A program made the position numbers and the translations under genes. DNA of 64,000 bases, taken from positions 372,001 to 436,000 of the forward strand of contig NZ_CP025116.1 in NCBI RefSeq assembly GCF_002831625.1, given 5' to 3'. Below are positions 20,750-29,364 of this stretch, piece by piece. Positions within the stretch are counted from its first letter, which is position 1. Every line of letters begins with the position of its first letter. The notes under the pieces were generated by a model. The model was not told where the DNA came from, did no database searches, and worked only from the letters and a program-made list of their open reading frames with translations. The stretch comes from Nonlabens sp. MB-3u-79 (GTDB taxonomy: Bacteria; Bacteroidota; Bacteroidia; Flavobacteriales; Flavobacteriaceae).

Positions 20750-20944
20750 CTAGAGGTTTTCTGCGTCACGAAGTCCTTGAATGTAAGAAGCTTTAATGTT
20801 TTGAGCACGTTTTGCAACAGATGGTTTAGTAAACTGCTGTCTTCTACGTAGTTCGCGCATTTTTCCTGTACGATCAAATTTTCTTTTGAAACGCTTTAGA
20901 GCTCTGTCGATATTTTCTCCGTCTTTAACTGGTATTATTAACAT
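20750..20944 (-). CDS. rpsU: 30S ribosomal protein S21 (bS21)
   Basis: A 64-residue basic protein (MLIIPVKDGENIDRALKRFKRKFDRTGKMRELRRRQQFTK), full-length for bS21. In Bacteroidota, bS21 with bS18 and bS6 sequesters the 16S anti-Shine-Dalgarno tail, which explains why most genes here have no SD. Unusually this gene carries an extended perfect SD 5' of its ATG; in Flavobacteriia this is known to permit autoregulation, since ribosomes lacking bS21 translate rpsU best. It has its own promoter and terminator. Confidence 0.96.
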   Translation of the reverse strand: MLIIPVKDGENIDRALKRFKRKFDRTGKMRELRRRQQFTKPSVAKRAQNIKASYIQGLRDAENL

Positions 20945-20950
20945 AGTGTC

Positions 20951-20962
20951 ATCACCTCCTTT
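20951..20962 (-). promoter_or_regulatory. Extended Shine-Dalgarno of rpsU
   Basis: On the minus strand this reads AAAGGAGGTGAT, a 12-base match to the complement of the 16S 3' end, placed 6 bases before the ATG. It is the only such strong SD noticed in the window. Confidence 0.9.
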
Positions 20963-20973
20963 CTTTGGGATCG

Positions 20974-21003
20974 CAAAAGTACATATTATTTTACAATCTC
21001 AAA
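20974..21003 (-). promoter_or_regulatory. rpsU promoter
   Basis: Minus strand: TTTG (21003-21000), 18-base spacer, TACTTTTG (20981-20974). This fits the Bacteroidota -33/-7 consensus well and lies just upstream of the Shine-Dalgarno. Confidence 0.65.
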
Positions 21004-21036
21004 GATATTTATTTAAATTGATATGTGTGTTATTTT

Positions 21037-21052
21037 CGCTTTCGCGAAAGCG
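21037..21052. repeat. Dispersed palindrome, copy 4 (intergenic)
   Basis: Perfect CGCTTTCGCGAAAGCG between the acyl-CoA dehydrogenase stop and the rpsU promoter. Confidence 0.95.
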
Positions 21053-21063
21053 GAACACTTAGA

Positions 21064-22233
21064 CTACTTTGCAGCAGGTTTATAATCCTTACCGTCAAGA
21101 GTCATTTTTGCGATAATCTCCCGCATAATCTCACTCGTTCCACCACCTATAGGCCCTAAACGACTATCACGTGACATTCTAGCCAGTGGGTATTCTTCTA
21201 TATAACCGTAACCACCTAGGTACTGAAGGCATTTATAAATAACTTCGTCTGCAATTTTTGTAGAAAGAAGCTTAGACATGCTTGCCTCTTTTACAGGGTA
21301 GAGCCCTTTATCCAGCTCTTCTGCAATGGAATAATTAAAGCATTTTGACATTTCTACCTCGCTCATCATGTCTGCAAGGTTATGACGTAAGGCTTGATAA
21401 GTGTCTAGTGACTTACCAAATGCGGTACGATCCTTCATATAACCAATGGTGTACTCAAGGGCATATTCTGCGCGGGCATGAGAATTAATCCCCATGATCA
21501 AACGCTCTAATGCAAAATGTTGCATGATGTAAGGAAAGCCTTTCCCTTCTTCTCCCATCAGGTTCTCAACAGGGATACGCACATTATCAAATCCTATTTC
21601 TGCTGTATCACTTGCTCTCCATCCTAGTTTATTCAACTTAGTCGCACTGATACCTGGTGTCTCGCGATCCATTACAAAAATAGAGATGCCTCTACCTTTT
21701 GCTTCTAAATCTGTTTTTGCAGCGATCACTAGGTAATCACTGTAAACACCGTTTGTTATAAAAGTTTTTGAACCGTTAATTACGTAATGATCGCCATCTT
21801 TTACGGCTGTAGTTCTCATTCCCGCTACATCACTACCTCCAAAAGGCTCTGTAATACCTAGACATCCTATTTTCTCACCCGTAAGTGTAGGAACTAGATA
21901 TTCTTGCTTGATGCGCTCGTCACCTTCTTTCAATAAATGTTGAGCTCCTAAAAATGCCTGTACCCACATTGCAGCGGCAAAGCCACCAGAATTGATACGT
22001 TGCATTTCTTCTAGAAAAATAACCGTGTAGAAAAAATCTAAATCAAGACCTCCATACTCTTCAGGATAGTAAAGACCGAAATACCCCATCTCTCCCATTT
22101 TCTGAAAAATCTCCCGATCTATATGACCGGTTTCTTCCCATCTTTCAATATGAGGAACGGCTTCTTTGTTTAAGAAATCTCTAAAGCTTTGTCTGAAGGC
22201 TTCATGCTCCTCAGTAAAATATTTTGAATACAT
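21064..22233 (-). CDS. Acyl-CoA dehydrogenase
   Basis: The 389-residue flavoenzyme shows the family signatures GCLGITEPFGGSDVAGMRT (N-terminal/middle domain), FITNG, and the C-terminal QYLGGYGYIEEYPLARMSRDSRLGPIGGGTSEIMREII. The catalytic base region and FAD contacts are intact. It oxidises an acyl-CoA to the 2-enoyl-CoA, passing electrons to ETF. Chain-length or branched-chain specificity cannot be read from sequence. It stands alone, with no other beta-oxidation gene beside it. Confidence 0.93.
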   Translation of the reverse strand: MYSKYFTEEHEAFRQSFRDFLNKEAVPHIERWEETGHIDREIFQKMGEMGYFGLYYPEEYGGLDLDFFYTVIFLEEMQRINSGGFAAAMWVQAFLGAQHLLKEGDERIKQEYLVPTLTGEKIGCLGITEPFGGSDVAGMRTTAVKDGDHYVINGSKTFITNGVYSDYLVIAAKTDLEAKGRGISIFVMDRETPGISATKLNKLGWRASDTAEIGFDNVRIPVENLMGEEGKGFPYIMQHFALERLIMGINSHARAEYALEYTIGYMKDRTAFGKSLDTYQALRHNLADMMSEVEMSKCFNYSIAEELDKGLYPVKEASMSKLLSTKIADEVIYKCLQYLGGYGYIEEYPLARMSRDSRLGPIGGGTSEIMREIIAKMTLDGKDYKPAAK

Positions 22234-22312
22234 ACAGTTGTTACAATATAATTATTGAAAAACATTTAAAATCAAATTTTAAATGTGAAATTCTCAGTTA
22301 AGACTGATTTTA

Positions 22313-23176
22313 TCAATCTAATGACAAATATAGCTGAATTAAACCTAATTTTTCCTGCGGAAACCTAGATGTTAACATGACTTTATCCCAACTTTTAAAA
22401 CCATCCCTTAAAGTTCTCTGCTCCACAAGCTTTTCTACTAGATAGTCGTCAAAATATGGAATAGATAACAACTCTTCTTCAGTAGCCGTGTTCAATGCTA
22501 TTTTTAAAAACCCTGATGGCGGGGTCACATAGAAATGCTTTTTTAACTGAATCATGGTCGAGTCCGTAAGTCCGTAAACACCTCTTACCTGTGAGATATC
22601 GATAAATCCCTTGAGGCGTCCCCTTTCTTGCAGTATCCTGCTAGATAGCGCTGGGCCTATACCGTATACTTTTTTGAGCTCCTCCTGACTTGCCGCATTA
22701 ATATCTTTTGCCACCACTTTGCGACCCTGAAGCCATGTGTTGTCGTTTTTGTAAGAGTTCTCAGGCCTGGTCACCCAATCTGGAAATTTAAAATAAGGAG
22801 CTATGCTATCCAACCACTGATTGCTTACTTGTGTGACTTGCTGGAAATCTTTCCTAGAATTGATAAATTTTCCGCTTTCGCGAAAGCGGTGCAATCGATC
22901 TATTTCTTCTACATTAAGACCTAGTTTATAACCTCTATAATCTGTAATATAATTGGGATTGAAAGGATAAATGGTATCTCTCCTTCTTTGTTGTACTGCT
23001 GCAAGAGAGTCTACTTTACTCTGATAGGTCGTTGTATCTTTTAAACTCAAGACTTCTTTAGGCTTTTGTTTTACGTAAATAAAAACAGCCAGCACGACAA
23101 TTAAAAGTAGCATTAACACAAAAATCCCTCTTTGCTGTTTTCTATCAAATGCAAAGAGGGATTTAAAATTTTTCAT
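22313..23176 (-). CDS. Helix-hairpin-helix (ComEA-like) membrane-anchored protein
   Basis: The 287-residue product has one N-terminal transmembrane segment (IFVLMLLLIVVLAVFIYV, about residues 18-36) and tandem helix-hairpin-helix motifs: LNVEEIDRLHRF..., DINAASQEELKKVYGIGPALSSRI near residue 158-180, and LNTATEEELLSIPYFDDYLVEKLVEQR. Such proteins are ComEA-like DNA-binding proteins for natural transformation, but Bacteroidota HhH proteins are poorly characterised. The dispersed palindrome encodes RFRES (about residues 97-101) within the first HhH-like region. It is 9 bases downstream of the symporter gene. Confidence 0.85.
   Translation of the reverse strand: MKNFKSLFAFDRKQQRGIFVLMLLLIVVLAVFIYVKQKPKEVLSLKDTTTYQSKVDSLAAVQQRRRDTIYPFNPNYITDYRGYKLGLNVEEIDRLHRFRESGKFINSRKDFQQVTQVSNQWLDSIAPYFKFPDWVTRPENSYKNDNTWLQGRKVVAKDINAASQEELKKVYGIGPALSSRILQERGRLKGFIDISQVRGVYGLTDSTMIQLKKHFYVTPPSGFLKIALNTATEEELLSIPYFDDYLVEKLVEQRTLRDGFKSWDKVMLTSRFPQEKLGLIQLYLSLD
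22873..22888. repeat. Dispersed palindrome, copy 5 (in HhH protein gene)
   Basis: Perfect CGCTTTCGCGAAAGCG, read as RFRES. Confidence 0.95.
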
Positions 23177-23185
23177 TATATATAC

Positions 23186-25165
23186 TTAATCGAGAGCTTC
23201 TCGTTTCAATTTGATTGCGTTCATATACTTAGTCATTTCTTTCTTGACCTTAGGCGCAAGAAGTACAATACCTATCATGTTAGGAACCATCATAGAAAAG
23301 ATCATCGCATCAGAGAATCCGATCACGTTTCCTAAACTAGCAGCAGAACCTATTACTACAAATATACAGAACAAGATTTTGTAGGTATACTCCGTTCTAG
23401 TCGTTCTTCCAAATAGGTAAGCCCAAGCTTGGTATCCGTAATAAGACCAAGAAATCATAGTTGAAAATGCAAATAATACCACTGCAAGAGTAAGTACATA
23501 AGGGAACCAACTAATCACCGATGCAAAAGCATCAGATGTTAAAAGGATCGCATCAGCATCTGCAAGTCCAGCATTTTCTGGATTAACGTTACCTGTAATA
23601 ATCAAAACTACTGCGGTCATGGTACAAACCACTACCGTATCAATGAACGGCTCTAGCAAGGCTACCAGACCTTCACTTGCAGGATATTTGGTACGTACTG
23701 CAGAGTGTGCAATGGATGCAGATCCTACACCAGCCTCATTTGAAAAGGCTGCTCTTCTAAAACCTTGTACTAAAACTCCTATCGCACCACCGGCAACTCC
23801 TTCTGGACTAAATGCTCCATCAATGATTTGCATAAAGGCATCACCTATCATGTCATATCTTGCAATAATTACCCAAAGGGCAGCTCCTACATAAGTCACT
23901 ACCATAAAAGGAACGATCTTATCGGTAACCTTAGCAATAGACTTAATACCTCCTATGATAACAATTCCAACAAATATGGCCATCAAAAGTCCAAAGACCC
24001 AACGGTAACCATACATAAAGGATTCGGTTCCACCAGTTATATTTTCTACCATTTGCGCAGCTTGGTTAGCTTGGAACATGTTACCACCTCCAAAAGAACC
24101 ACCTATACACATAATGGCAAACAAAACAGCAAGTACTTTACCTAGACCCGCTAGACCCATAGACTTAAGTCCTTTGGTAAGGTAGTACATAGGCCCTCCG
24201 TAAATAGTTCCATCAGGACCTACATCGCGGTATTTTACACCTAACGTACATTCTACAAATTTAGAAGCCATCCCTAAGAATCCTGCAATGATCATCCAGA
24301 AAGTTGCTCCTGCACCACCTACAGAAACTGCAATCGCAACTCCAGCAATATTACCTAACCCAACCGTAGCAGAAAGTGCAGCGGTCAAAGCCTGAAAGTG
24401 AGTAACCTCTCCATCAGAGCTCTCGTCTCTAATAGTATCCTTGATGTCACCATCAACGGTAATTTCATCGCTCACTTCCTTTAAGTGCTCTTCTAGGCTG
24501 TCTACTTTATTTATGTCGACACCATTTGCAATACCATCTTCTCCGTAAAGCATTTCAGCACCGTGTTTCTCAATATCTTCATATTTACCACGTACCACTT
24601 GGATAGCTCTCCATACTCCTGAAAAGTTGACGAATTTAAAATATACTGTAAAGAATAAAGCTCCTAAGATTAATGGGAACAATACCCAGTAGATTCTTGT
24701 AAAAGGAGCATAAGCAGTTACTTCAACTTTATCCCTAAAGGACACATCAGCTTTAGCAATCTTAAAAACACCTCCAGTAACGATAATTTTATTATTTGGA
24801 GTTTTAAATTTTAGCTCTTCTGCCACCTGTTCTCCAGGAAGAGAAATACTACTTACCCTCAAACTGTCTTGTATCAATTCATACTGAACACCGCTATCGG
24901 AATTATAAGTAGGAATAGCATCAGGGTCTCCTGCGTCTATAATGGACAATCGGTCAAAAACATCCAACTCGATCGTCATGTCATGTTGAACAGATCCAAA
25001 TGGAATTTGATAAAAAACGCCGCTAACGTAGTCACCAGTAGCCCAACCGAAGGCATCGTCTATCTTTTCATCTATTCCTTTTTCATCCTTTTGCTCTTGC
25101 GCAAAAACAGCTGTTGATAGCATAATAGCTAGCAATGACAAGAAAATTCTGTTTAGATTTTTCAT
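23186..25165 (-). CDS. Sodium:alanine/glycine symporter (AGCS family) with N-terminal extension
   Basis: The C-terminal ~450 residues are a clear AGCS symporter: LTAALSATVGLGNIAGVAIAVSVGGAGATFWM, GTIYGGPMYYLTKGL, and AFSNEAGVGSASIAHSAV. It imports small neutral amino acids with Na+. The 659-residue length is about 200 more than usual: there is a signal peptide (ending VFAQ), roughly 130 periplasmic residues before the first usual membrane helix, and an acidic cytoplasmic insertion (about 45 residues, MLYGEDG...RDESSD) before the core. The start is the ATG at 25165 rather than the TTG before it. The extension may be a sensor or folding domain; it is not recognised. Confidence 0.9.
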   Translation of the reverse strand: MKNLNRIFLSLLAIMLSTAVFAQEQKDEKGIDEKIDDAFGWATGDYVSGVFYQIPFGSVQHDMTIELDVFDRLSIIDAGDPDAIPTYNSDSGVQYELIQDSLRVSSISLPGEQVAEELKFKTPNNKIIVTGGVFKIAKADVSFRDKVEVTAYAPFTRIYWVLFPLILGALFFTVYFKFVNFSGVWRAIQVVRGKYEDIEKHGAEMLYGEDGIANGVDINKVDSLEEHLKEVSDEITVDGDIKDTIRDESSDGEVTHFQALTAALSATVGLGNIAGVAIAVSVGGAGATFWMIIAGFLGMASKFVECTLGVKYRDVGPDGTIYGGPMYYLTKGLKSMGLAGLGKVLAVLFAIMCIGGSFGGGNMFQANQAAQMVENITGGTESFMYGYRWVFGLLMAIFVGIVIIGGIKSIAKVTDKIVPFMVVTYVGAALWVIIARYDMIGDAFMQIIDGAFSPEGVAGGAIGVLVQGFRRAAFSNEAGVGSASIAHSAVRTKYPASEGLVALLEPFIDTVVVCTMTAVVLIITGNVNPENAGLADADAILLTSDAFASVISWFPYVLTLAVVLFAFSTMISWSYYGYQAWAYLFGRTTRTEYTYKILFCIFVVIGSAASLGNVIGFSDAMIFSMMVPNMIGIVLLAPKVKKEMTKYMNAIKLKREALD

Positions 25166-25238
25166 CAATTATTATTTGGGTTAATATTAAGGCGGCAAGA
25201 TGCACAAAAATCTTGCTGTTTGAAAGTTTTGGGACTAT

Positions 25239-26249
25239 TTATGTAACCTCATTGTTAATTCTGTAGACTCTTTGCAACTTTTGAATTTGCTTTGTATTCC
25301 CAACAACAATAATCTTAGAACCTGGTGCTAGTTGCATTTTAGGATCTGGATTTACCGTATAATTACCGTCGGGCGCTTTGTACCCTATGATCGTACATCC
25401 TGTTTCCTTTCTTAAATTCAGATCTATAATGTTGCATTCTCTTATTTCGTCAAACATTTGCTCGTAAGAAATCTGTTCTAAATTCACTCCTTCACTACCT
25501 CCATAACTGAGATTATCCCAGAATTCGATCAAATCTGGACTCACAATTAAGGAAGCCATGTGCTGTCCACCTATAGTATCTGGAAGAATTACATTATCAG
25601 CTCCAGCGAGCTTTAATTTTTTATAAGAGTTCTCTTCACTCGCGCGCGAGATGATCTTAAGGTCCTTATTGAGCTGTCTTGCGCTGAGAACTATAAATAA
25701 ATTATCTGTGTCTTTTGGCAATGCAGTGATCAAAGTAGAAGCTCTTTCTATACCCGCATTTATTAACACATCATCTTCATTGGCATTCCCTCTAAAAAAG
25801 TTTTGCTCGTCAAGAGACGCATCATCTATAACCTGTTGATCTTTTTCTATAATAATAAAATCTCTTTTATAATCTTGTAATTTTTGAACAGCCTGCTTTC
25901 CATTACGACCATATCCACAAACGATAATGTGATTTTCCATAGATTCTAAATGTTTAATTTTTCTTTTCTTCCTGAGGTCTGCCTGATTATCCCGAGATAA
26001 CAAATATTCTGAAATAGCAGATACCGCGTAACCTACGACAATAACACTAATGAGAATAAAGAAGACTGTGAATAATTTAGCTGCTTGAGAGGGCTCTGCT
26101 ATTTCCCTGTAACCTACGGTCGTGATCGTGATTACGGTCATATACAAGGCATCTATCCATGATAGCTCCATGGATAATTTAAAGCCCAAAACTCCTGCAA
26201 AAAGCACGAGAAACAATAAAGCAATTGCTATTCTAAGTTTACTAGGCAC
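25239..26249 (-). CDS. Two-TM potassium channel with RCK (TrkA-N/TrkA-C) domains
   Basis: The 336-residue product has TM1 (IAIALLFLVLFAGVLGF), the pore with selectivity filter TTVGY at about residues 43-47, TM2 (FTVFFILISVIVVGYAVS), then an RCK N-domain starting IIVCGYGRNGKQAV (Rossmann GxGxxG) and a C-terminal RCK-C domain. It is the MthK/Kch-type ligand-gated K+ channel of the inner membrane. The start codon is GTG. The PspC-like gene lies 11 bases upstream, so both are probably in one transcript. Confidence 0.93.
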   Translation of the reverse strand: MPSKLRIAIALLFLVLFAGVLGFKLSMELSWIDALYMTVITITTVGYREIAEPSQAAKLFTVFFILISVIVVGYAVSAISEYLLSRDNQADLRKKRKIKHLESMENHIIVCGYGRNGKQAVQKLQDYKRDFIIIEKDQQVIDDASLDEQNFFRGNANEDDVLINAGIERASTLITALPKDTDNLFIVLSARQLNKDLKIISRASEENSYKKLKLAGADNVILPDTIGGQHMASLIVSPDLIEFWDNLSYGGSEGVNLEQISYEQMFDEIRECNIIDLNLRKETGCTIIGYKAPDGNYTVNPDPKMQLAPGSKIIVVGNTKQIQKLQRVYRINNEVT

Positions 26250-26260
26250 AAATTATAAGG

Positions 26261-26488
26261 TTAAAGGTCAAAAACAGAGCTGCGTTTTGTATAAACCAGG
26301 TCTTTGATTTTGATCCAAAAAGCCATAATCAAATACACTGCAAAACCAGCACCTAATGTCGCAAAGGTAAAATAGATAAAAGTGATGCGCACACTGCGAG
26401 CTTTCATCCCTAGTTTTTCCGCCACACGAGTAGATACGTAAAAACCGTATTTTTCCATGATAGTGCGCAAGTATGTAACTATTCCCAT
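26261..26488 (-). CDS. PspC-domain small membrane protein
   Basis: A 75-residue protein with the PspC fold: VSTRVAEKLGMKARSVRITFIYFTFATLGAGFAVYLIMAFWIKI, one transmembrane helix after an amphipathic start. The domain occurs in phage-shock regulators and in small flavobacterial proteins of unknown role. It sits between the DUF2851 gene and the K+ channel gene in a minus-strand run. Confidence 0.83.
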   Translation of the reverse strand: MGIVTYLRTIMEKYGFYVSTRVAEKLGMKARSVRITFIYFTFATLGAGFAVYLIMAFWIKIKDLVYTKRSSVFDL

Positions 26489-26554
26489 TGTGTAAATTTA
26501 GGCAATAGCTTTGATACTTTATAGGTCTTATTCAAGATTTAGAAAGTGACTCGA

Positions 26555-27823
26555 TTAAGGGCGCAGTAATGCGACTCCTATATCGCAGCTCAAGCATTTA
26601 TTCACATCACAGTAATTGGGCTTTAGCTGTAATAAAGATTGTGTTTGCAAGGCGTTTTCTACCTTAAAAAGCTTTCTAAAACCAGTTGTAATCGTATTCT
26701 TCTCTGGTTTCAATTGGTACATTAATTCCAGCAACTCTTCTGTGATATCTTTTGCGATAGCTCTGGCATGCATAAATTTTATAGGTACGATACAGTTGAT
26801 AATTAATAAATCGATAAAATCTGTAGTAAGTACTTTTTCTCTTTCTTCGGTTTTTTTATCAAATACATGATGCGTATCCCAATACTTAGCTGCTTTTACT
26901 TCAAAAAGTTGGTGGATTTCTGTTCTGGATTTAGCAAGAAGAAGGGCTCCAAAAAGAACTGGATTTTTTTGATACAATCTCGCGAGCTGTGAAATCCTGA
27001 TGGTAGGATAATTAGCCGGACGCAGCCTAAAGAATTTCATAGGGGTTAAAGAGGCTTTTAAGTTGTGTTTCGCTTTCGCGAAAGCGTACTCATCAGCCAA
27101 CTCTTTATAATAAGGATCTTTTTTACTTTCCTGCAACAAGCCTGCCTGACCTAATAAGGCGGCTTCTAACTGGAATGCATCTTTTGCTAATTTGCGTACC
27201 ACGGCCTGATCCATACTACTGGCGAGCTGTTCAAAGGCATCGGCATTTATGTTTGTGCCAAAACTTCTCGACAGCAACTGAAAAAAAGCAGCTTCCCAAT
27301 CGTTATTATTTTGGTCCAACATGTGTTTTATACGATCAGACTTCTGCGCTAATCTCTCAAAAAATAACTTTTCTAACCACAAGTCTCGCTTAAAAGAATC
27401 TATACGGGAAAACTGACTTTCACAGTTGATGAATTGGTTGTTTTTTACGGCAAAAAGTTGGTTGTAGGACTGCACTAAATCTGGAGTAACGTACTGCGAT
27501 ACTTCCAATACAGGGATGTTGATTCCATCTCTTCTCGTAATTTCTGCATCATGCATCCAGACAACATGCAGAATAACGTTATCATAAGCCGGATCATCGT
27601 CATGACCGTGAAGATACCAGTCACTTGCTTTGATGTGCATCTCTATATTGCCAGCCCAATCCTGACCATCAATTTCTACACGACCGTTAAAGAAGTCTGG
27701 TCCAGAAAAGAAATTATGTGTTCCCAGAGATTTTATTTTCACCTGTTTCCCCTCAGTAGTAAGCAGTTCCTGACCGCTTAACTTCTTAAATTTCCAGAGG
27801 TAATGTATAAAATCTTCTTGCAT
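26555..27823 (-). CDS. DUF2851 family protein
   Basis: The 422-residue product begins MQEDFIHYLWKFKKLSGQEL and carries NFFSGPDFFNGRVEIDGQDWAGNIEMHIKASDW, the hallmark of DUF2851, plus a C-terminal CDVNKCLSCDIG cysteine cluster. The family is widespread in Bacteroidota and its N-terminal part resembles a nuclease-like fold, but no activity is established to my knowledge. The dispersed palindrome encodes AFAKA at about residues 247-251 (EYAFAKAKHN). It often neighbours a PspC-like gene, as here. Confidence 0.88.
   Translation of the reverse strand: MQEDFIHYLWKFKKLSGQELLTTEGKQVKIKSLGTHNFFSGPDFFNGRVEIDGQDWAGNIEMHIKASDWYLHGHDDDPAYDNVILHVVWMHDAEITRRDGINIPVLEVSQYVTPDLVQSYNQLFAVKNNQFINCESQFSRIDSFKRDLWLEKLFFERLAQKSDRIKHMLDQNNNDWEAAFFQLLSRSFGTNINADAFEQLASSMDQAVVRKLAKDAFQLEAALLGQAGLLQESKKDPYYKELADEYAFAKAKHNLKASLTPMKFFRLRPANYPTIRISQLARLYQKNPVLFGALLLAKSRTEIHQLFEVKAAKYWDTHHVFDKKTEEREKVLTTDFIDLLIINCIVPIKFMHARAIAKDITEELLELMYQLKPEKNTITTGFRKLFKVENALQTQSLLQLKPNYCDVNKCLSCDIGVALLRP
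27071..27086. repeat. Dispersed palindrome, copy 6 (in DUF2851 gene)
   Basis: Perfect CGCTTTCGCGAAAGCG, read as AFAKA. Confidence 0.95.
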
Positions 27824-27983
27824 ACGGAAAGATAGAAATAAAATATAACATCTTAATAATCAGAGTTTATACACCTTTTTAAAATTTAAAGTAGAAAAAC
27901 AAAAAATCCAACATCCTTTGGCCTTTCCGACTACATTACTGCAGGCTTCCCCTTATCTGCATCAATTCATAAATGGTACAGAC

Positions 27984-28025
27984 TAAAAAAACCTCAAAAG
28001 CGATACGGTTTTGAGGTTTTTTTTA
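27984..28025. terminator. Bidirectional terminator after the CBS-like gene
   Basis: A-run plus CCTCAAAA pairs with TTTTGAGG plus T-run around a nine-base loop (GCGATACGG). It works on the minus strand for the CBS-like gene. Confidence 0.85.
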
Positions 28026-28093
28026 GCTTTAATAGCTATATCTGTGTGGAAATACTGAATATTTAATTTCTAAACACCCCAGCACTTCGTGTT

Positions 28094-29110
28094 TTATTCA
28101 TCGTCTGGATGGTACGTCCCATCTTCTTTTAACCAGCCTTTAGAACGCATCCAGTCGTCATTAAAAAACTTACCTACATAGCGACTTCCATGATCATGAT
28201 AGAGAATCACTACGACGTCGTCTTTGGTAAAACCTACTTCTTCGTGAATTTGTTTTAATCCTTTGATGGCAGCTCCGGCACTGTTTCCTAAAAACATTCC
28301 TTCTTCTTTTGCCAGTCTCCTTGTATAAACCGCAGCATCTTTATCGGTTACTTTAGTAAAGCCGTCGATGATTTCAAAACGAACATTGAGCGGCAAAATA
28401 TCTTCCCCTATTCCTTCTGTTACATAAGAATGAATCTCGTTCTCATCAAAAATTCCCGTCTCATGATATTTTTTAAACACAGAACCATAAGTATCAATTC
28501 CCCAAATCTTAATGTTAGGATTCTTCAATTTAAGATAAGAGCCTACTCCAGAGATCGTACCTCCAGTTCCTACACCTACCACAAAATGAGTGATCTTCCC
28601 TTCTGTTTGCTCCCATATTTCAGGACCAGTACTTTGGAAGTGGGCTTTACAATTGGAGGGGTTATCGTATTGATTCACATACCAAGAGTTAGGTATTTCT
28701 TCACTCAATCGCTTGCTAGTTGAATAATAAGATTGTGGATCGTCAGGAGCTACGTCTGTAGGACACACATAAACCTCAGCACCTACTGCTCTCAAAATAT
28801 CCATTTTTTCATTAGACTGTTTATCACTCAGTACACAGATTAACTTATATCCTTTTATGATTGCAGCAAGAGCAAGTCCCATTCCAGTATTACCACTAGT
28901 TCCTTCAATGATGGTTCCACCAGGTTTCAAACGACCGTCTGCCTCAGCATCTTCGACCATCAGTAACCCCATTCTATCCTTTACAGAGTTACCTGGATTA
29001 AAAGTCTCGTATTTTGCGAGTACTAAAGCTGGAATATCTTCTACCAGTTTGTTCATTTTAACAAGTGGCGTATTACCTATAGTACCTAATATATTTTCTG
29101 CGTAATTCAT
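28094..29110 (-). CDS. Cystathionine beta-synthase-like PLP enzyme (no CBS domains)
   Basis: The 338-residue fold-type II enzyme has the PLP lysine in NPGNSVKDRM (about residue 44), the substrate loop EGTSGNTGMGLAL, and phosphate-binding VGTGGTISGVG. The sequence around IPNSWYVNQYDNPSN resembles cystathionine beta-synthases more than O-acetylserine sulfhydrylases. The regulatory CBS-domain pair is missing. It may catalyse cystathionine or cysteine synthesis. It stands alone, with a possible -7 box upstream. Confidence 0.88.
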   Translation of the reverse strand: MNYAENILGTIGNTPLVKMNKLVEDIPALVLAKYETFNPGNSVKDRMGLLMVEDAEADGRLKPGGTIIEGTSGNTGMGLALAAIIKGYKLICVLSDKQSNEKMDILRAVGAEVYVCPTDVAPDDPQSYYSTSKRLSEEIPNSWYVNQYDNPSNCKAHFQSTGPEIWEQTEGKITHFVVGVGTGGTISGVGSYLKLKNPNIKIWGIDTYGSVFKKYHETGIFDENEIHSYVTEGIGEDILPLNVRFEIIDGFTKVTDKDAAVYTRRLAKEEGMFLGNSAGAAIKGLKQIHEEVGFTKDDVVVILYHDHGSRYVGKFFNDDWMRSKGWLKEDGTYHPDDE

Positions 29111-29127
29111 GTAACCTAATTAGACTG

Positions 29128-29135
29128 CAAAAATA
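29128..29135 (-). promoter_or_regulatory. Possible -7 box of the CBS-like gene
   Basis: Minus strand TATTTTTG, 17 bases before the start codon; no clear TTG at -33. Confidence 0.3.
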
Positions 29136-29364
29136 GGATTTTAGAAGTGTATGAATTAAAAATATCTCTTAATCTCCCAGAATATTTTAATTATTCTGAT
29201 TTCTGGTGTTTTATTTATAAAAAATGGAATTTGATGTGGCACTTTCTTTCACCGAGTTTACCTACACCGAATAGTTCAATAACTTCGACATCAACGGATC
29301 AAAGTATTCCAATGCCCAATTGATGCGGTTTCAAACCATCTTGAATCTTTATAGATCCAAAAAT

